Below the pieces are notes generated by a model. That model was given only the letters and a program-made list of their open reading frames with translations, had not been told where the DNA came from and did not search any database. From assembly GCA_963792705.1 (NCBI GenBank), contig CAWBXD010000011.1, forward strand, positions 310,001-374,000: a stretch of DNA of 64,000 nt. Reading direction: 5' to 3'. Shown here one piece after another: positions 60,062-64,000 of the stretch. A program made the translations under genes and the position numbers. Origin of the DNA: JBBQVS01 sp963792705. Lineage in GTDB: Bacteria > Chloroflexota > Ktedonobacteria > Ktedonobacterales > Ktedonobacteraceae. How positions within the stretch are numbered: position 1 is the stretch's first letter; the number at the start of each line of letters is the position of its first letter.

Positions 60062-62248
60062 ATGCAGACAGAACACCCAAACTCGCCTGAACAGCAACCA
60101 AGAGTCGTGCCACTCTTGAGTCCGAGCGAGCATACAGATATTTCGCGTTCACCAGGACAAGATAACTTTGACTTAACTGTACCTTTGCCCGCCATGACGT
60201 ACCAAGAGAGTTTACAAGCAAATCCCGACAATATACAGGTTCGTATCTCGAATGCCGGAACCAATCACGCTGTGCTTAAACGGGTAGGCAATGGCGTGTT
60301 AGAGGCGACTGAGGAGATAAACGTTCCAGAAAGGGGCGTCAGCAAGGCGATGTATCATATCAAGCATGTCTTGATTGGTGCGCCCATCTCTAACGCGATG
60401 GCAGAGCAGGAGCGATTGACCAAGTTCAAGGCACTTGCAGTCCTTTCCTCTGATGCTATCTCGTCGGTTGCTTATGCGACTGAGGCTATTCTGATTAACC
60501 TTGTGTTAGCTGGTTCATCCCGTCTCTGGATAACGCTCCCAATAAGTCTGGTCATTATTGCATTGCTCGCTATTGTTGCCATCTCATATCGCCAAACAAT
60601 TCCTGCATATCCAAACGGTGGCGGCTCGTACATTGTCGCAAAGGAAAATTTAGGGACAGTACCAGGGCTTGTAGCTGCTGCGGCTCTGCTCATTGATTAT
60701 GTGCTGAATGTCTCTGTAAGTGTTGCTGCAGGTGTGCTCAATCTTGCATCGCTCTTTCCCGCACTATCACCGTATATTGTAATTATTGACGTAGCTCTCG
60801 TTGTGCTGATCACCATTATTAATTTACGTGGAGTGCGTGAATTGGGGTCTATCTTTGCCATACCGACCTACTTTTTTGTCGTCAGCGCGGTACTGCTTAT
60901 CGTTGTTGGCCTTGTAAAAGCCTATGTGTTTAAGCATCAACCATTCATCGGCACGTTCGCGTTTGTGAAGGCAAATGAGCCACTATCGCTCTTCCTTCTT
61001 CTGCGAGCATTTGCTACTGGCTGTTCCGCGATGACTGGTGTTGAAGCAATCTCGAATGGTGTGCCAGCTTTCAAGAAACCGGAGACGCGTAACGCTTCAA
61101 TTACGTTGACGTGGATGGCAGTTATTCTAGGGACACTGTTTCTTGGTATTACGCTTTTGGTCATGACCTATGCAGTTGAGGCATATTCATCAGGAACCCC
61201 AACGGTCATAGACCAAATTTCCAGGCTTGTCTTTTCGGGTCCGCTCAGCTTTATGTATCCGGTATTCACGTTTGCGACGCTGGGTATCCTCACGCTTTCG
61301 GCTGAGACCAGTTACTCTGACTTTCCACGTCTGGCGTCGCTCCTTGCGCGTGATCGTTTTCTCCCCAGTCAATTTGCATTTAGAGGCGACCGTTTAGCGT
61401 TTTCGGTTGGCATTGTTGTACTGGCTATTCTAGCCAGCATTTTGCTGATTGTGTTTAAAGGTAGCACGGATGCACTCATCAACCTATTCGCGGTTGGCGT
61501 TTTCATGTCATTCACGCTTTCACAAAGTGGAATGGTGATGCATTGGTGGCGTTTGAGAAGAGAAGATAAGACATGGTTGCGTAGCTTGCTTATCAACGGA
61601 ACAGGTGCGGTTGCGACACTAGTGGTTGCTATCGTCATTTCTACCACGAAATTTCTTGAGGGTGCGTGGGTTGTGGTGTTACTTATTCCGTTATTAGTAT
61701 TGATGTTTTTGAGCATCAATAGGCATTATGAGCATGTGGCGCGAGAACGTGTCTCCGACATTCCAATTAATCCAAGTGACATTCATCACCGCATTGTGGT
61801 TCCAATTGATCGATTGGATCGTGCGACAAAACAAAGTCTAGCCTATGCGCGTTCCATTTCGCCACATGTGACTGCTGTGCATGTCAGTACAAGTGAAGGC
61901 GAGACAAACAAAGTGCAAGCAGACTGGGATCACTGGCAAAAGCATTTCTCCGACCAAGAGGAGACGCATCTGCTCACGATTGAGTCACCTTATCGCGCAT
62001 TGACACGTCCGATTCTGGCATATATTAATACGGTGCATCAGCGTCACCCGAACGATACGCTCACCGTTATCCTGCCTGAATTTGTGGTGTTGCACTGGTG
62101 GGAGTACTTCCTGCACAATCAGACGGCCTTTCGTTTGAAGGCTGCATTGTTGTTTCGTCCTGGTATTATCGTGGTCAGTGTGCCCCAACACTTGAGAGAT
62201 CGACGTGCGGCAACAATTGAAACCACAGGAGCAACACTGGTCAAATAG
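60062..62248 (+). CDS. APC-superfamily transporter, KimA-like (potassium importer family)
   Basis: A 728-residue protein. After a 105-residue disordered N-terminal part come LIGAPISNAMAEQERLTKFKALAVLSSDAISSVAYATEAIL, the recognisable N-terminal signature of the KimA/YdaO group. About 12 membrane segments follow to residue 555, with PNGGGSYIVAKENLG, ATGCSAMTGVEAISNGVPAFKKPETRNA and TFATLGILTLSAETSYSDFPRLASLL. A C-terminal cytoplasmic domain of about 170 residues (IVVPIDRLDRATKQSLAYARSI) resembles a universal-stress-like fold and is where c-di-AMP binds in KimA. The long N-terminal extension is unusual. It lies 85 bases after the HlyIII gene. Confidence 0.85.
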   Translation: MQTEHPNSPEQQPRVVPLLSPSEHTDISRSPGQDNFDLTVPLPAMTYQESLQANPDNIQVRISNAGTNHAVLKRVGNGVLEATEEINVPERGVSKAMYHIKHVLIGAPISNAMAEQERLTKFKALAVLSSDAISSVAYATEAILINLVLAGSSRLWITLPISLVIIALLAIVAISYRQTIPAYPNGGGSYIVAKENLGTVPGLVAAAALLIDYVLNVSVSVAAGVLNLASLFPALSPYIVIIDVALVVLITIINLRGVRELGSIFAIPTYFFVVSAVLLIVVGLVKAYVFKHQPFIGTFAFVKANEPLSLFLLLRAFATGCSAMTGVEAISNGVPAFKKPETRNASITLTWMAVILGTLFLGITLLVMTYAVEAYSSGTPTVIDQISRLVFSGPLSFMYPVFTFATLGILTLSAETSYSDFPRLASLLARDRFLPSQFAFRGDRLAFSVGIVVLAILASILLIVFKGSTDALINLFAVGVFMSFTLSQSGMVMHWWRLRREDKTWLRSLLINGTGAVATLVVAIVISTTKFLEGAWVVVLLIPLLVLMFLSINRHYEHVARERVSDIPINPSDIHHRIVVPIDRLDRATKQSLAYARSISPHVTAVHVSTSEGETNKVQADWDHWQKHFSDQEETHLLTIESPYRALTRPILAYINTVHQRHPNDTLTVILPEFVVLHWWEYFLHNQTAFRLKAALLFRPGIIVVSVPQHLRDRRAATIETTGATLVK

Positions 62249-62265
62249 AGCTTATTAAATCAAAC

Positions 62266-62299
62266 AAAGGGATGTCAATATGCAGTTTGACATCCCTTT
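62266..62299 (+). terminator. Terminator after the KimA-like gene
   Basis: Perfect 13-bp arms AAAGGGATGTCAA (62266-62278) and its complement (62287-62299) are followed by CTTCTTCTCC. It begins 18 bases after the stop codon. Confidence 0.65.
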
Positions 62300-62414
62300 C
62301 TTCTCCCTCGGCGCAATATGTTACAATACCTCTAACAACTAGTGTACTATGCAGAGGGCCTAGAAAGAAGCAATCACTTCTTGCCTTGTACCCAATTGAG
62401 GAGAATCCTTCGTT

Positions 62415-64000
62415 ATGATTGAGCAGAAACCGACAGAGTCGATGCAGCCTGTTGTCGAACAAGGCACGCTTTTTGATACAGCCGAGCTAGCACGTCTAAC
62501 AACACAACGCACACAATGGGAAGAGACGACGGTCAAGAAGGCTCAGGAGCGCATGCCAGAACGTGATAACCTGATGACCACTTCTAGCGTTCCTATCGAC
62601 CGACTCTATATGCCCCAGGATAACGCATCGCTTGATTATGCACGAGATATTGGACTTCCTGGCGAATATCCCTACACACGTGGAGTGCAGCCGACGATGT
62701 ATCGAGCGAAGCCGTGGACGATGCGTATGTTCGCGGGCTATGGCACTGCTGAAGATACCAATACACGCTTCAAATACCTGTTGAAGCAGGGACAAACGGG
62801 GCTTTCGACCGCATTTGATATGGCAACCCTGTATGGCTACGATACCGATCATCCAATGGCGGCAGGCGAATTTGGCAAGTGTGGAGTCGCGGTATCTTCA
62901 CTTGCGGATATGGAAGTGCTGTTCGCGGACCTCCCGTTGGACAAGATTACTACCTCGATGACAATCAATAGTCCGGCGTCAGCTATCTGGGCCATGTATA
63001 TTGTTAACGCGGAGAAGCGTGGCTTCCCGATGGCATCGCTCGGTGGCACACTGCAGAACGATATCCTTAAAGAATATAGCGCACAAAAAGAATTTCTCTT
63101 TCCACCGGAGCCTTCGCTACGGCTCGTTACCGATACAATTGAGTTTGGAACGCGTCACATGCCGCGTTGGAATACAATCAGTATTAGCGGCTATCATATC
63201 CGCGAAGCTGGTGCGACAGCGGTGCAAGAATTGGCGTTTACGATTGCCGATGGACTAGCATATGTGGATGCAGCATTAGCACGCGGTCTTAAAATCGACG
63301 AGTTCGCACCACGCCTGTCGTTTTTCTTTGATGTCCACAACGATTTCTTTGAGGAGATTGCTAAGTTTCGCGCTGGTCGTCGTATCTGGGCCAAACTGAT
63401 GCGCGAACGTTATGGCGCGAAGGACCCACGTTCATGGATGATGCGTTGTCATGCACAAACGGCTGGCGTCTCGCTTACCGCGCAACAAGCCGAAAATAAT
63501 GTTGTGCGTACCGCTATTCAGGCACTTGCATCTGTCCTGGGTGGCACCAACTCGCTACACACAAACTCGCTTGACGAGGCACTGGCACTACCAACGGAAC
63601 GGGCAGTACTGATCGCGTTACGGACACAACAGATTATCGCCAGTGAAAGTGGCGTCACGAATACCATTGATCCTTTGGGTGGCTCGTACTTTGTCGAGGC
63701 ACTCACTGACGAAACAGAACGCACGACAATGGACTACCTGAACCGTATTGATGCGCTTGGTGGAGTGCTGGCATGTATTCAGAACGGCTTTTTCCAGCGC
63801 GAGATTGCGGAGTCGGCCTATCGCTATCAGCAAGAGATCGACACTCATAAGCGTACAATTGTAGGCGTCAACGATTACATTTCAGAAGAGACAATCAAGG
63901 TACCAACGCTTTATGTTGACCGAGAAGGCGAACGTGCTCAAGTTGAGCGTCTTCAGCGTACACGAAGCGAACGCGACCAAGCAGAGGTAAAACGCACACT
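62415..64000 (+). CDS. Methylmalonyl-CoA mutase large (catalytic) subunit, 5' part
   Basis: The open frame begins at ATG 62415 and runs off the right edge after about 528 codons without a stop. It has the TIM-barrel CoA/substrate half of the mutase: YPYTRGVQPTMYRAKPWTMRMFAGYGTAEDTN (Y and R contact the substrate), GLSTAFDMATLYGYD near residue 135, TTSMTINSPASAIWAMYI, NTISISGYHIREAGATAVQELAF near residue 260, and NNVVRTAIQALASVLGGTNSLHTNSLDEA. It interconverts methylmalonyl- and succinyl-CoA with B12. The cobalamin domain is not reached and may be a separate subunit. An isobutyryl-CoA mutase cannot be excluded. A GGAG box is 11 bases upstream. Confidence 0.92.
   Translation, partial: MIEQKPTESMQPVVEQGTLFDTAELARLTTQRTQWEETTVKKAQERMPERDNLMTTSSVPIDRLYMPQDNASLDYARDIGLPGEYPYTRGVQPTMYRAKPWTMRMFAGYGTAEDTNTRFKYLLKQGQTGLSTAFDMATLYGYDTDHPMAAGEFGKCGVAVSSLADMEVLFADLPLDKITTSMTINSPASAIWAMYIVNAEKRGFPMASLGGTLQNDILKEYSAQKEFLFPPEPSLRLVTDTIEFGTRHMPRWNTISISGYHIREAGATAVQELAFTIADGLAYVDAALARGLKIDEFAPRLSFFFDVHNDFFEEIAKFRAGRRIWAKLMRERYGAKDPRSWMMRCHAQTAGVSLTAQQAENNVVRTAIQALASVLGGTNSLHTNSLDEALALPTERAVLIALRTQQIIASESGVTNTIDPLGGSYFVEALTDETERTTMDYLNRIDALGGVLACIQNGFFQREIAESAYRYQQEIDTHKRTIVGVNDYISEETIKVPTLYVDREGERAQVERLQRTRSERDQAEVKRT

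Overview
The window looks like chromosomal DNA of a soil or aerobic Chloroflexota bacterium of the Ktedonobacteria type. This is an inference from gene content, not from a marker gene. The support is: a eukaryote-like Ser/Thr kinase with an extracytoplasmic domain, an FHA protein with a Pro-rich linker, many efflux pumps, an R2lox-like oxidase, a tyrosine degradation cluster, a B12-dependent mutase, roughly balanced GC, and abundant hairpin repeats. I see no rRNA, tRNA, CRISPR array, phage or plasmid genes.

Layout. 1-1200: the tail of a flavin monooxygenase, then a roughly 1 kb unit with imperfect terminal inverted repeats carrying an Imm-5-like gene. 1250-8700: an FGGY kinase/DHA2 exporter pair, a membrane Ser/Thr kinase, a DinB-like protein, uracil-DNA glycosylase and a VC0807-type membrane protein. 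8700-13100: an amino acid permease, and an MFS exporter next to its ArsR/DUF2087 regulator with a strong operator. 13200-21700: an SDR/Gfo-Idh pair, a NarL-type two-component system and a MacB/FtsX-like ABC exporter. 21800-32800: a long minus-strand metabolic array, read from high to low coordinates as a LeuA-like synthase without its regulatory domain, LeuC, LeuD, then a complete 2-oxoacid dehydrogenase complex (E1 alpha, E1 beta, E2, E3) with a GrpB-family gene and a methyltransferase inserted between the subunits. 32800-36200: HPPD, FAH and HmgA, a tyrosine-to-fumarate/acetoacetate route. 36500-40600: a Yip1-like protein, a CoxG-like protein, a flavin monooxygenase with a TetR regulator, and a small XRE regulator. 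40700-46800: an ECF sigma / anti-sigma-like / solute-binding lipoprotein operon, a lipoprotein and a sedolisin protease. 46980-52200: an Fe-S flavoprotein related to GltD, an M20 peptidase and urocanase. 52240-58140: an FHA protein with a paralogous neighbour, then an ABC-2 exporter / QueG / TetR operon. 58150-64000: an R2lox-like oxidase behind a palindromic operator, a hemolysin III protein, a KimA-like transporter and the 5' part of methylmalonyl-CoA mutase.

The most unusual features are not ordinary genes. (i) At least eight intergenic hairpin repeats keep the outer edge GTAGGG...CCCTAC. Their inner arms differ in sequence from copy to copy but remain self-complementary, and in three places the repeat edge supplies the TAG stop codon of the adjacent gene. 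(ii) The small inverted-repeat-bounded unit with the Imm-5-like cargo has several subterminal motif copies. (iii) The sedolisin gene has a good signal peptide encoded upstream of its first ATG, with only an ATT codon correctly placed behind a ribosome binding site. (iv) A long hairpin lies inside the signal-sequence codons of the solute-binding protein in the sigma factor operon. (v) Several transcription units end in nearly perfect 17-30 bp palindromes.
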